DNA from: Rhodanobacteraceae bacterium
Lineage (GTDB): Bacteria > Pseudomonadota > Gammaproteobacteria > Xanthomonadales > SZUA-5
Reading direction: 5' to 3'
DNA: 64,000 bases
NCBI GenBank assembly: GCA_024234055.1
Contig: JACKOW010000007.1
Coordinates: forward strand, 124,001-188,000
The number at the start of each line of letters is the position of its first letter. Position 1 is the first letter of the stretch. The notes below the pieces were generated by a model. That model worked only from the letters and a program-made list of their open reading frames with translations, was not told the DNA's origin and did no database searches. Shown here piece by piece: positions 34,027 through 42,405 of the stretch. The position numbers and the translations under genes were made by a program.

Positions 34027-34811
34027 GCGATATCCTCGAGCGCATCCTGGCCCGCAAGCGCGAGGAAGTCGCGGCCCGCCGTGCCGCCTGGCCGCTGGAG
34101 AAATTGCGCAGCCACACGGCCGAGGTGCCCACCACCCGCGGCTTTGAAGCCAGCCTGCGCGCGCGCATCCGTCACGGGCAACCGGCGGTGATTGCCGAGG
34201 TCAAGAAAGCCAGTCCCAGCAAGGGCGTGATCCGCCCCAACTTCGATCCCACGGCCATCGCCCAGAGCTACGCGTCGGCTGGCGCCGCCTGTCTGTCGGT
34301 GCTGACCGACGAGGACTTCTTCCAGGGCCATGACCGCTACCTGACCCAGGCCCGGCGCGCCTGCGTACTGCCGATCCTGCGCAAGGATTTCACCATCGAT
34401 GAATATCAGATCTACGAGTCGCGCGAACTCGGTGCCGATTGCATCCTGCTGATCGTGGCCGCCCTGCCCGACTCACGTCTGTCCGAGTTTACCGATCTGG
34501 CGCTGGAACTCGGAATCGATGTGCTGATGGAGGTGCACGATGGTGAGGAACTGGAGCGCGCGCTGACCACGCGCGCCAGCCTGATCGGCATCAACAACCG
34601 CAATCTGCGCACCTTCGAAACCAGCCTGGACACCACGCTGGCGCTGAAGCCGCGCGTGCCGGCCGATCGCCTGCTGGTGACCGAAAGCGGCATCGCCACC
34701 CGCGCCGACGTCGAGCGCATGCGCTCGAATGATGTGCACGCCTTCCTGGTCGGCGAGACCTTCATGCGCGCCCCGGATCCCGGTGCCGAGTTGGAGCAGC
34801 TGTTCTTCTAG
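34023..34811 (+). CDS. trpC: Indole-3-glycerol-phosphate synthase
   Basis: This 262-residue TIM-barrel enzyme closes the indole ring in tryptophan synthesis. Motifs are the N-terminal ILERILARKREEVAARRA, VIAEVKKASPSKGVIRPNFD (catalytic Lys and phosphate site), LSVLTDEDFFQG, LRKDFTIDEYQI and GINNRNLRTFE, then ESGI and LVGETFMRAPDPG. It is monofunctional, as in xanthomonads; trpF is not fused. It overlaps trpD by 4 bp and is the last gene of the cluster. Confidence 0.96.
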   Translation: MSDILERILARKREEVAARRAAWPLEKLRSHTAEVPTTRGFEASLRARIRHGQPAVIAEVKKASPSKGVIRPNFDPTAIAQSYASAGAACLSVLTDEDFFQGHDRYLTQARRACVLPILRKDFTIDEYQIYESRELGADCILLIVAALPDSRLSEFTDLALELGIDVLMEVHDGEELERALTTRASLIGINNRNLRTFETSLDTTLALKPRVPADRLLVTESGIATRADVERMRSNDVHAFLVGETFMRAPDPGAELEQLFF

Positions 34812-34851
34812 CCTTGCCGAAGCCCGGAGGGTCACCGCCATTGTGAGGACG

Positions 34852-34931
34852 CTGTGGGAGCGGCTTCAGCCGCGAACCGGGATGCTTCAGACAGTGGCAG
34901 GATCGATCGCGGACTGAGTCCGCTCCCACAG
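34852..34931. repeat. REP-like palindrome (CTGTGGGAGCGG family)
   Basis: CTGTGGGAGCGGCTTCAGCC at the left and its complement-like arm GGACTGAGTCCGCTCCCACA at the right bracket about 40 bases; each arm holds an inner palindrome (GGCTTCAGCC and GGACTGAGTCC). It lies after trpC at the start of the 420-bp gap 34812-35231. The next part (34978-35012) is a copy of the CTCTCTGCTTTTCC family. Confidence 0.65.
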
Positions 34932-35066
34932 GTTCACGGGCCGTAGCTGAGGTAAAAACCGTCGCCAGTTCTCTGCCCTCTTGACGCCCTTCTTCGCGTT
35001 CTCTCTGCTTTTCCTTTGCGTACTCAGAGTGCAGCTTCTGGCTACAACCTGCCTCAAAACCGGACA

Positions 35067-35236
35067 GGCGCATCGCTGGTCGCGCCGCAAGGGCGCTCCT
35101 ACACGGGACGGGCGCATCGCTGGTCGCGCCGCAAGGGCGCTCCTACACCGGACAGGCGCATCGCTGGTCGCGCCGCAAGGGCGCTCCTACACGGGAACAG
35201 GCGCATCGCCGGTCGCGCCGCGAGGGCGCTCCTACA
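35067..35236. repeat. Four tandem copies of a 44-45 bp unit
   Basis: Copies start at 35067, 35111, 35155 and 35200. The unit is GGCGCATCGCTGGTCGCGCC followed by GCAAGGGCGCTCCTACAC and a short variable tail. GGTCGCGCC-GCAAGG-GCGCTCC is itself roughly palindromic. Single copies of the core lie near 4488, 47453 and 54759. The last copy touches the end of rnhB. No spacers are present. Confidence 0.75.
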
Positions 35237-35813
35237 GCAGGCTGCCCTGAAGCAGTTCGCGCACGGGCGCAAAACTGCGGCGGTGAATCGGGCACGGCCC
35301 CCGCTCGCGCAGGCACTGCAGATGGTCGGGTGTGGGGTAGCCAAAGTGCTGGGCGAATCCGTAACCGGGGAATTGCCGGTCGAACGCGCACATGAGCGCA
35401 TCGCGGCTGGTCTTGGCCAGGATCGACGCCGCCGAGATACAGGGCTCGCTGGCATCGCCCTTGACGATGGCGCGCGCGGGCAGGTGCAAGTCGCGCGGCA
35501 CCTTGTTGCCGTCGATCAGTACCTCGGTGGGCGTGATGGCCAGCGCCAACGCGGCGCGGGTCATGCCGGCCATGGTGGCCTGGAAGATGTTGATCCGGTC
35601 GATCTCCTCGGCATCGACCACGATCACCGACCAGGCCAGCGCCTGAGCCTTGATCAAGGGCGCCAATCCGTCGCGCTGACTGGCCTTGAGCAGCTTGGAA
35701 TCACCCAGACCTGCGATCGGGCGTTCGGGATCGAGAATCACCGCCGATACCACGACCGGGCCGGCCAGCGGCCCACGACCGGCTTCGTCGATGCCGGCGA
35801 TGCGCGTGCTCAA
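35232..35813 (-). CDS. rnhB: Ribonuclease HII
   Basis: This 193-residue enzyme removes RNA from RNA-DNA hybrids, in particular single misplaced ribonucleotides. The N-terminal IAGIDEAGRGPLAGPVVVSA carries the first acidic pair (Asp9 and Glu10), followed by DSKLLKASQR and PTEVLIDGNKVP, where the third catalytic Asp sits. HFGYPTPDHL is the usual C-terminal motif. It overlaps the lpxB stop by 4 bp. The stop is inside the last copy of the tandem repeat, which may be a recent boundary. Confidence 0.95.
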   Translation of the reverse strand: MSTRIAGIDEAGRGPLAGPVVVSAVILDPERPIAGLGDSKLLKASQRDGLAPLIKAQALAWSVIVVDAEEIDRINIFQATMAGMTRAALALAITPTEVLIDGNKVPRDLHLPARAIVKGDASEPCISAASILAKTSRDALMCAFDRQFPGYGFAQHFGYPTPDHLQCLRERGPCPIHRRSFAPVRELLQGSLL

Positions 35814-36948
35814 GGCAGCAGTTCCAGCACGGCTGCAGCCGCCTGGGCAGAGGCATCACGGCGCAGTTCGAGGTGCATGCGCGCGAAGACCTGTTGCAGC
35901 ACTTCGACAGCGCCGGGCTGGTCGAGCCAGTGTTCGAGTGCGGGGGCCAGCACCTCGGGCCGCACCTGATCCTGGCTGATTTCCTCGACCAGGCCGCGGC
36001 CGGCGAGCACATTGGGCAGCGAGTAGTTCTGCACCTTGAGCACGCCGAAGGTCTTGACGATCCAGTAGGTCAGCGGTGCCAGTCGGTAGGCCACCACCAT
36101 CGGCCGCTGACTCAAGGCGGTTTCCAGCGTGGCCGTGCCCGAGGCCACCAGGACCACATCGGATGCCGCCAGCACCTGCCGCATCTGCCCGACCACGATC
36201 CGCCAGCGCGGTGCCGCAGCCTCGTCGCCCAGCAATTCCCGAAGGCGGCCGGCGATGCGTCGTTGGCGGCGGCGATCAGCGTGTGCAGACCCGGACGCTG
36301 CTGCATCAGTCGTCGAGCCGTGGCCAGAAAATCGGGTGCCAGTCGTTCGATCTCGCCGCGACGACTGCCCGGGACCAGCGCCAACAGCGTTTGCGCGTCC
36401 ACGACACCCAGGTCCCGCCGCGCCTGGGCTCGATCGACCTCCAAGGGCATCTCGTCGGCAAAGGGGTGACCGACGAACCGGGCATCAACGCCATGGCGTT
36501 GGTAGAGCGCGGGCTCGAAGGGGAACAGGCACAGCACCCGATCGGCGCTGTGCCCGATCTTGCGGGCACGCTGCTGGCGCCAGGCCCAGATCGACGGGCT
36601 GACGTAGTGCACCGTACGCAAGCCCCTGGCCTTGAGCCTACGCTCGACACCCAGATTGAAGTCGGGCGCATCAATGCCGATGTACATCCTGGCGCCGCTG
36701 GCGGCGATGCGGGCGAGAAAATCGCGTCGCAGCCGCAGCAGCCGCGGCAGATGCCGCAGCACCTCGACCAGACCCATCACCGCCAGTTCCTGGGACTCGA
36801 ACCAGATCTCCATGCCGGCGGCGCGCATGGCCGGCCCACCAATACCGACAAAGTGCAGTTCCGGCCGGGCTTTCCGCAGTTGCTCGATCAGTCCGGCGCC
36901 CAGTTGGTCACCCGAGGCTTCGCCGGCGCAGAGGACGATGGTAGTCAT
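35810..36948 (-). pseudogene. lpxB: Lipid A disaccharide synthase gene, frameshifted
   Basis: LpxB joins UDP-2,3-diacylglucosamine and lipid X. The N-terminal part reads from the ATG at 36948 (TTIVLCAGEASGDQLGAGLI, YVSPSIWAWRQQRARKIG, LALVPGSRRGEI) to LIAAANDAS. It then leaves the family in its own frame, while another frame takes up RLRELLGDE ... DVVLVASGTATLETALSQRP, SLPNVLAGRG and ends at 35810. One missing base near 36248-36254 (plus strand) explains this, and 1139 nt is one short of a multiple of three, equivalent to about 379 residues, normal for LpxB. The gene is usually essential in LPS-bearing cells, so an assembly error is likely. It overlaps rnhB. Confidence 0.88.
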
Positions 36949-36955
36949 GGCTTTG

Positions 36956-37138
36956 TGCGGGGCAAGGGACAGGGGGCACGGGGCACGGGAAGAGCGGTGA
37001 AGCGGAAGTCCGAGGGACCTTGAAACAGAGAGCCACCGAGAAAGGGCCCACAATTCCACACCGCCGATTCTGCCTTTCCCCTGCCTCCTGCCCCTTGCCC
37101 AGTGACCCGCTTCACCAGACTTTGTCCCCTGCCCCGCT
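36956..37138. repeat. G-rich and C-rich repeat tract between lpxA and lpxB
   Basis: The 190-bp gap between lpxA and lpxB holds GGGGCAAGGGACAGGGGGCA (36960 region) and, further on, C-rich copies such as CCCCTGCCTCCTGCCCC and CCCCTGCCCC, along with two CGCTTCACC-type words. On the plus strand the first tract could form a G-quadruplex. Elsewhere in this operon genes usually overlap or lie within a few tens of bases. Confidence 0.6.
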
Positions 37139-37912
37139 TCACCTGAGAATGCTGCGCTCGCTGGCGTCGATGAACTCGACCAGCAATTTCACCTCGGGGG
37201 CGGTCAAGGACTGTTCCAGCAGCTTCTCGCGCGCTTCCTTGAGACTCAGCCCGGAGAGATAAAGCGTCTTGTAGGCACGCTTGACGGCGGTGATCTGCTC
37301 CGGCGTATAGCCGCGGCGTTTCAGACCTTCGCTGTTGATGCCGCGCGGCACGCTCATGTCGCTGCCGACAACGATGAAGGGCGGCACATCGCAATTGATC
37401 TTGCTGCCCATGCCGGTGAAGGCGTGGGCACCCACCTTGCAGAACTGATGGATCAGCGAGAAGCCACCGAGGATCGCGTGATCATGGATGGTGACATGGC
37501 CAGCCAGGGTGACCGAATTGGCCAGAATCGTATGACTGCCGATGACGCAATCGTGGGCAATATGCACATAAGCCATGATCCAGTTGTCGTCGCCGATACG
37601 CGTGACGCCGCCACCCTGCACCGTTCCGCGGTTGATGGTGACGAATTCGCGGATGGTGTTGCCATCACCGATGATCAGCTCGGTGGGCTCGTCCGCGTAT
37701 TTCTTGTCCTGCGGCGCGCCGCCGACGGCGGCATGGGCGTGGATGTGGTTGTTCCTGCCGATGACGGACGGGCCTTCCAGCACGCAGTGCGCGCCTATGC
37801 GTGAGCCGGCACCGATGCGTACGTCGGCACCGATGATCGCGTATGGCCCGACCTCGACATCGGCTTCCAGTTGCGCGCGGGCATCGACGATGGCGGTAGG
37901 ATGCACCGCCAT
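37139..37912 (-). CDS. lpxA: UDP-N-acetylglucosamine acyltransferase
   Basis: This 257-residue left-handed beta-helix enzyme transfers a 3-hydroxyacyl chain from ACP to UDP-GlcNAc, the first lipid A step. Hexapeptide repeats start at IVDARAQLEADVEVGPYAII. The catalytic His lies in AYVHIAHDCVIG (His120), and GGAPQDKKYADEP and SVPRGINSEGLKRRG are family motifs. The ATG at 37912 overlaps the fabZ stop (TGATG), so I prefer it to the frame extension to 37933. Confidence 0.97.
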   Translation of the reverse strand: MAVHPTAIVDARAQLEADVEVGPYAIIGADVRIGAGSRIGAHCVLEGPSVIGRNNHIHAHAAVGGAPQDKKYADEPTELIIGDGNTIREFVTINRGTVQGGGVTRIGDDNWIMAYVHIAHDCVIGSHTILANSVTLAGHVTIHDHAILGGFSLIHQFCKVGAHAFTGMGSKINCDVPPFIVVGSDMSVPRGINSEGLKRRGYTPEQITAVKRAYKTLYLSGLSLKEAREKLLEQSLTAPEVKLLVEFIDASERSILR

Positions 37913-38382
37913 CACGGCCCCCTTTCTGCGCACAGCATCTCGGCGCTGGCGACCACCTCGCCGTCGACCTTGGCCTGGCAGACGAACTGGCCCATGCGCA
38001 TGACCATGCGCTTCTGTTCCACTTCCAGATGGAGCTGGTCGCCCGGGCGCACGATCCTGGCAAAGCGCGCCTTGTCGATCTTCACCAGATAGTACAGCGG
38101 CTTGGCATCCGGCAACTGCTCCTGCGAGAGCTGCACCAGAATGCCGGAAGCCTGCGCCAGCGCTTCCAGGATCAACACGCCGGGCATCACCGGATTTCCC
38201 GGGAAGTGACCCTGGAAGAAATGCTCGTTGATGGTGACATTCTTGATCGCCGTCAGCCGCTTGCCGGGTTCAAAGGCGATGACGCGATCGACCAGCAGAA
38301 AGGGATAACGGTGGGGCAGCAGCTCGGCGATGCGGCGCACATCGACCGGCAACTCTGCCGGGGCCTTGCTTGTTTCGGTCAT
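37912..38382 (-). CDS. fabZ: 3-hydroxyacyl-ACP dehydratase FabZ
   Basis: This 156-residue hot-dog-fold protein dehydrates 3-hydroxyacyl-ACP in fatty acid elongation. Catalytic residues are His59 and Glu73 in HFFQGHFPGNPVMPGVLILE. The N-terminal ELLPHRYPFLLVDRV is standard. It is placed between lpxD and lpxA, as in most gammaproteobacteria, balancing acyl-ACP use between phospholipids and lipid A. Its stop overlaps the lpxA start. Confidence 0.97.
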   Translation of the reverse strand: MTETSKAPAELPVDVRRIAELLPHRYPFLLVDRVIAFEPGKRLTAIKNVTINEHFFQGHFPGNPVMPGVLILEALAQASGILVQLSQEQLPDAKPLYYLVKIDKARFARIVRPGDQLHLEVEQKRMVMRMGQFVCQAKVDGEVVASAEMLCAERGP

Positions 38383-38387
38383 GATCG

Positions 38388-39398
38388 TCAGCGTTCTCGT
38401 TTGGGTGTGATCTGACGCGACAGTTGGTCCAGCTGCTTGAAGCGGACGGCACTGCGACGCCAGTCGCGATTATCCATGAGCGGCGTACCCGACGAATACT
38501 CGCCGGGTTCGCGGATGCTGTGGGTCACCAGACTCATGGCGGTGATGGTCACCCGATCGCAGATTTCGAGGTGCCCGAGCACGCCAGCGCCACCGCCGAT
38601 CAGGCAATAGCGGCCGATTTTCGCGCTGCCGGCGACGGCAGAGCAACCGGCCATGGCGCTGTGGGCACCGATACGCACGTTGTGGGCAATCTGGATCTGA
38701 TTGTCCAGGCGCACATCCTCTTCGATGACGGTGTCGCCCAGGGCGCCCCTGTCGATGGTGGTGTTGGCGCCGATTTCGCAATCGTCGCCGACGATCACGC
38801 CGCCCATCTGCGGCACCTTGAGCCAGCGTCCCTGATCCATGGCCAGGCCAAAACCGTCTGCACCGAGCACGGCACCGGGGTGGACCAACACCCGCGCTCC
38901 CAGTCGTACCCGCGTCACCAGCGTTACCCGCGCCACCAGGTGGCAGCCGGGGCCGACCTGGCAATCCTCACCGATGCTGCAGTGGGCGCCGATCACCGCG
39001 CCGGCGCCGATCGAAGCTCCCGCAGCAACGAACACGAACGGGCCGATGTGGGCACTGGCATCGATCTTGGCATCGGGTGAGACCACGGCACTGGGGTGGA
39101 CTCCAGGCGGCCGCGCCGGCTGCGGCTCGAACAGCGCCGCGATCCGGGCGAAATCGGCATAGGGGTTGCGACTGATCAGCACGGGACAAGGTGCAGCGTC
39201 GACCGCCTCGGCCGACGCCACCACCGCTGCTGCAGCAGTGGCACCCAACTGGCTGCGATACTTGGGGTTGGCAAGGAAGCTCAGTTGCTCTGTCTTGGCG
39301 AATTCCAGCGTACCGACGCCTGCGATCAAGGTCTCGCCGGCGCCATGCAGCGCCAGGCCGAATCTCTCCGCCAGTTCTGACAGGCTGTACGCAATCAC
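38388..39398 (-). CDS. lpxD: UDP-3-O-(3-hydroxyacyl)glucosamine N-acyltransferase
   Basis: This 336-residue acyltransferase adds the second hydroxyacyl chain in lipid A synthesis. An N-terminal UDP-binding domain (LSELAERFGLALHGAGE ... LSFLANPKYRSQL) precedes the beta-helix of hexapeptides. The catalytic region is NTTIDRGALGDTVIEEDVRL with IQIAHNVRIGAHSAMAGCSA (catalytic His). It overlaps the skp stop-side by 4 bp and lies 5 bp before fabZ. Confidence 0.96.
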   Translation of the reverse strand: MIAYSLSELAERFGLALHGAGETLIAGVGTLEFAKTEQLSFLANPKYRSQLGATAAAAVVASAEAVDAAPCPVLISRNPYADFARIAALFEPQPARPPGVHPSAVVSPDAKIDASAHIGPFVFVAAGASIGAGAVIGAHCSIGEDCQVGPGCHLVARVTLVTRVRLGARVLVHPGAVLGADGFGLAMDQGRWLKVPQMGGVIVGDDCEIGANTTIDRGALGDTVIEEDVRLDNQIQIAHNVRIGAHSAMAGCSAVAGSAKIGRYCLIGGGAGVLGHLEICDRVTITAMSLVTHSIREPGEYSSGTPLMDNRDWRRSAVRFKQLDQLSRQITPKRER

Positions 39399-39952
39399 GG
39401 CTGCCGCAGTTCCTGGGCGTGGGCGTTGACCCGGGTCATGATCGCATCGGTGATGTCCAGTCGCGGATGGGCGAAACCCACGCCCGAGGTCAGCACCAGA
39501 TCGAGACCCTGCTCGCGCGCAAAAGCGCCGATCTCTTCCTGAATGCGCCGGTCGATGGTCTCGGTCAATTCATTGATGCGCCGGTTCAGTGCCTGGTTGG
39601 TGTCATCACGACGGCGCTTGATGCTGCGCTCGAGGGTTTCTATTTCACGCCGAAGGGCCAGCGCGTCAGACGTAGACAAGGTGTCGATATCTCGATCGCG
39701 ACGGGTTTCAAGCTCGCGCAGTCGGGCGTTTTCCAGCTCCAGCAGCTGGTTGCGGGCCGAGAATTCCTCGTTCAGCTTCTCCTGCCCGACCACAAAGAGC
39801 TGGGATTCCCGGATGATGCGTTCGGTGTCGACATAGGCAATCTTCGCTGCTGCTGTCTGCGCCCAACCCGAGCTCGCCAACAGCAACAGCAGCCCGGCTG
39901 CGGCCAGCACCCGCAAGGGGCGCACAAACCGCGATCGAGCAGACCTAGGCAC
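39395..39952 (-). CDS. skp: Periplasmic chaperone Skp/OmpH family
   Basis: This 185-residue protein has a signal peptide (core VLAAAGLLLLLASSGWAQTA) and a coiled-coil body rich in Arg and Glu (RNQLLELENARLRELETRRD and following). It carries outer-membrane proteins through the periplasm to BamA, whose gene lies 25 bp upstream. The start MPRSARSRFVRPLRVLAAAG gives a basic n-region before the hydrophobic core. It overlaps lpxD by 4 bp. Confidence 0.9.
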   Translation of the reverse strand: MPRSARSRFVRPLRVLAAAGLLLLLASSGWAQTAAAKIAYVDTERIIRESQLFVVGQEKLNEEFSARNQLLELENARLRELETRRDRDIDTLSTSDALALRREIETLERSIKRRRDDTNQALNRRINELTETIDRRIQEEIGAFAREQGLDLVLTSGVGFAHPRLDITDAIMTRVNAHAQELRQP

Positions 39953-39977
39953 GGGCGCCCCGCCTTGAGCTCCCAGC

Positions 39978-42311
39978 CTAGAACTGATTACCGAAGGAGA
40001 ACTGGATGCGTTCGACGTCGTCTCCGGGCTTGTCGTTCAAGGGATAGGCCAAGTTGATCACAATCGGGCCCACGGGTGCACGCCATTGCATGGTCAAACC
40101 CGTCGAATAGCGCAATTCTCCTGCATCGAAGTCGTTGAAATCCTTGTAGACATTGCCGACATCGAAGAACAGACCCAGGCGAATGGTGTCGGCACCCTTG
40201 GCAAAGGGCGTCGGGAACAGGAACTCGACATTGCCAATCACGCTGAGCGCGCCACCCACGGGCAGCAGCTGGCTACCCGACAACAGGCGCGGCCCCAGGG
40301 TGTTGTCACGGAAACCACGCACCGAGCGCACACCGCCGGAATAGAAATTCTCCCAGAACGGGAAGCCCAGCCGCCCGCCCAGGGGATCACCATTCTCATC
40401 GGGTACAGGATTGGTCTTGCTGCCGCTGTAGGTGTCGCCGTAGCCAACTTCACCGTTGAGCATCAAGGTGAAGTTCTGGGTCAACGGGAAGTACTTCTGG
40501 TACTGAGCCGAGATCTTGTAGTAACGCAGCTCGCTGGGCGGCAACACCAGTTCGGCCGTGAGCTTGGTCAATGCACCCGCCGTGGGCGAGAAGAAACGGT
40601 TGCGGCTGTCGCGGAACCACGAGGTTTCAAGGCGCCAGGAGTTGAAGGTGCGGTTGTCGTACACAAAGGGGATGTACTCCGCCGGCGTCAGTCCCGGGTA
40701 GATGTCGATCTGGGTCTGGTCCAGCGCCAGGCGGAAGTTGATGCGGTCATATTCCGAGAGCGGCAAACCGTAGTTCATGCCGACCTGGGCTACGTTCGAG
40801 GTGTAGCTCGCGAGATTGGCCTGGGCCGAATCCAGTTCGCGGTAGCTGACGTTGAAGCCGCGGCTGACGCCCTCATCGGTGTAATAGGGATTGTAGTAGG
40901 AGGCATCGAAACGCTTGTACACCCGGTTGTTGCTGACCGCGAACCCCACCCGGTTGCCGGTACCCAGGAAGTTGTCGAAGCTCAGCGCCACCGACAGGAT
41001 GGCGCCCTGAAGCTCGGAGTAGCCCACGCCGAACTGGAAGTTGCCGGTCTGCTGTTCCTCGACCTTGACGACCACATCGACCTGGTCGTCGCTGCCCGCC
41101 ACCTTGGGCGTTTCGACCTCGACTTTCTTGAAGAAGCCCAGGCGTTCCAGGCGCACCTTGGAGCGATCGATCGCCGCCTGGTTGTACCAGCCGCCTTCGA
41201 ACTGACGCATTTCCCGGCGCAAGACTTCGTCCAGGGTCTTGGCGTTGCCCTCGAAATTGATGCGGCGCACATACACGCGCTTGCCCGGATCCACCAGCAT
41301 GGTGATGCCGACAATGCGCTTCTCGCGATCCACATCCGGCACCGGCGAGACCTTGGCAAAGGCGTAGCCAAAGTTGCCGAGCAGTTTCTCGATGTATTCG
41401 CTGGTCTGTTCCAGCTTCTTGCGGGAGAAGGTCTCGCCGGTCTTGAACACCACCAGCCGGTTGAGAGTGGCTTCATCGACCACGAACTTGCCGGTCAGGC
41501 GAACTTCACCGACGGTATAGACCTCGCCTTCGTTGACGTTAGCGGTGATGTAGACATTGCGACGGTCGGGGCTGACGCTGACCTGCGTGGATTCCACGTC
41601 GAAATCGACGTAACCGCGATCCAGATAGAAGGCGCGCAACTTCTCCAGGTCACCGGAGAGCTTCTCGCGCGAATACTGGTCGTCACGGCGGTACCAGGAC
41701 AGCCAGTTGGTGGTGTCGAGTTCGAACTCCTTGCGGATCTCTTCATCGGTGAACGTGGTGTTGCCGACGATGTTCAGATGCCGGATCTTGGCGGCCTTGC
41801 CCTCGGCAATGGTGATGGTCACATCGACGCGGTTTCGATCGAGCGACTTCACCGAGGGCGTGATGCGCACATTGTACTTGCCGCGGTTGTTGTACTGCCG
41901 GGTCAACTCCTGGGTCACGCGCTCGATGTTGAGCTCGTTGTAGGTTTCACCCTCGGCCAGGCCGATGTTGTCGAGGCCCTTGGTCAGCTCCTCGGTCTTG
42001 ATGTCCTTGTTGCCGACCAGCGTGATCTTCGAGATCGCCGGACGTTCGGACACGGTGACGACCAGGATGTCGCCCTGACGGTCCAGACGAACGTCCTTGA
42101 AGAAGCCGGTCTTGTACAGGGAACGCAGCGCGTCCGAGGCCCGCGAACGATCCAGCCGATCTCCCTTCTGCACCGGCAGATAGGTGAACACGGTACCGGC
42201 GGAGATGCGCTCCAATCCGTCAATGCGGATGTCGCTGATGACGAAGTCGTCGGCAGCCAGCGCCGCGCCTCCGGAAAGTGCCAACAAAATGGACGCGACC
42301 AACTTTTTCAT
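39978..42311 (-). CDS. bamA: Outer membrane assembly factor BamA
   Basis: This 777-residue protein has signal peptide MKKLVASILLALSGGAALAA, five POTRA domains (about 25-425; the first begins FVISDIRIDGLERISAGTVF) and a C-terminal 16-strand barrel. Conserved barrel features are the SGGVRSVRGFRDNTLGPR loop, where the VRGF motif sits, and a terminal Phe (FSFGNQF). It inserts beta-barrel proteins into the outer membrane. Position between rseP and skp is canonical. Confidence 0.97.
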   Translation of the reverse strand: MKKLVASILLALSGGAALAADDFVISDIRIDGLERISAGTVFTYLPVQKGDRLDRSRASDALRSLYKTGFFKDVRLDRQGDILVVTVSERPAISKITLVGNKDIKTEELTKGLDNIGLAEGETYNELNIERVTQELTRQYNNRGKYNVRITPSVKSLDRNRVDVTITIAEGKAAKIRHLNIVGNTTFTDEEIRKEFELDTTNWLSWYRRDDQYSREKLSGDLEKLRAFYLDRGYVDFDVESTQVSVSPDRRNVYITANVNEGEVYTVGEVRLTGKFVVDEATLNRLVVFKTGETFSRKKLEQTSEYIEKLLGNFGYAFAKVSPVPDVDREKRIVGITMLVDPGKRVYVRRINFEGNAKTLDEVLRREMRQFEGGWYNQAAIDRSKVRLERLGFFKKVEVETPKVAGSDDQVDVVVKVEEQQTGNFQFGVGYSELQGAILSVALSFDNFLGTGNRVGFAVSNNRVYKRFDASYYNPYYTDEGVSRGFNVSYRELDSAQANLASYTSNVAQVGMNYGLPLSEYDRINFRLALDQTQIDIYPGLTPAEYIPFVYDNRTFNSWRLETSWFRDSRNRFFSPTAGALTKLTAELVLPPSELRYYKISAQYQKYFPLTQNFTLMLNGEVGYGDTYSGSKTNPVPDENGDPLGGRLGFPFWENFYSGGVRSVRGFRDNTLGPRLLSGSQLLPVGGALSVIGNVEFLFPTPFAKGADTIRLGLFFDVGNVYKDFNDFDAGELRYSTGLTMQWRAPVGPIVINLAYPLNDKPGDDVERIQFSFGNQF

Positions 42312-42405
42312 GCGCGCAAAGCCTCAGGGCGAATCATCGTCAGGAAGAGCCACGCGTTGTGTTTATCAATCAGCTTGCGTGGTCTCGATGGGGGCGAGGT
42401 AGTGC

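Noticed and set aside
36230..36260. Programmed ribosomal frameshift in lpxB
   Set aside because: No slippery heptamer, internal Shine-Dalgarno or stimulatory hairpin is apparent at the junction.
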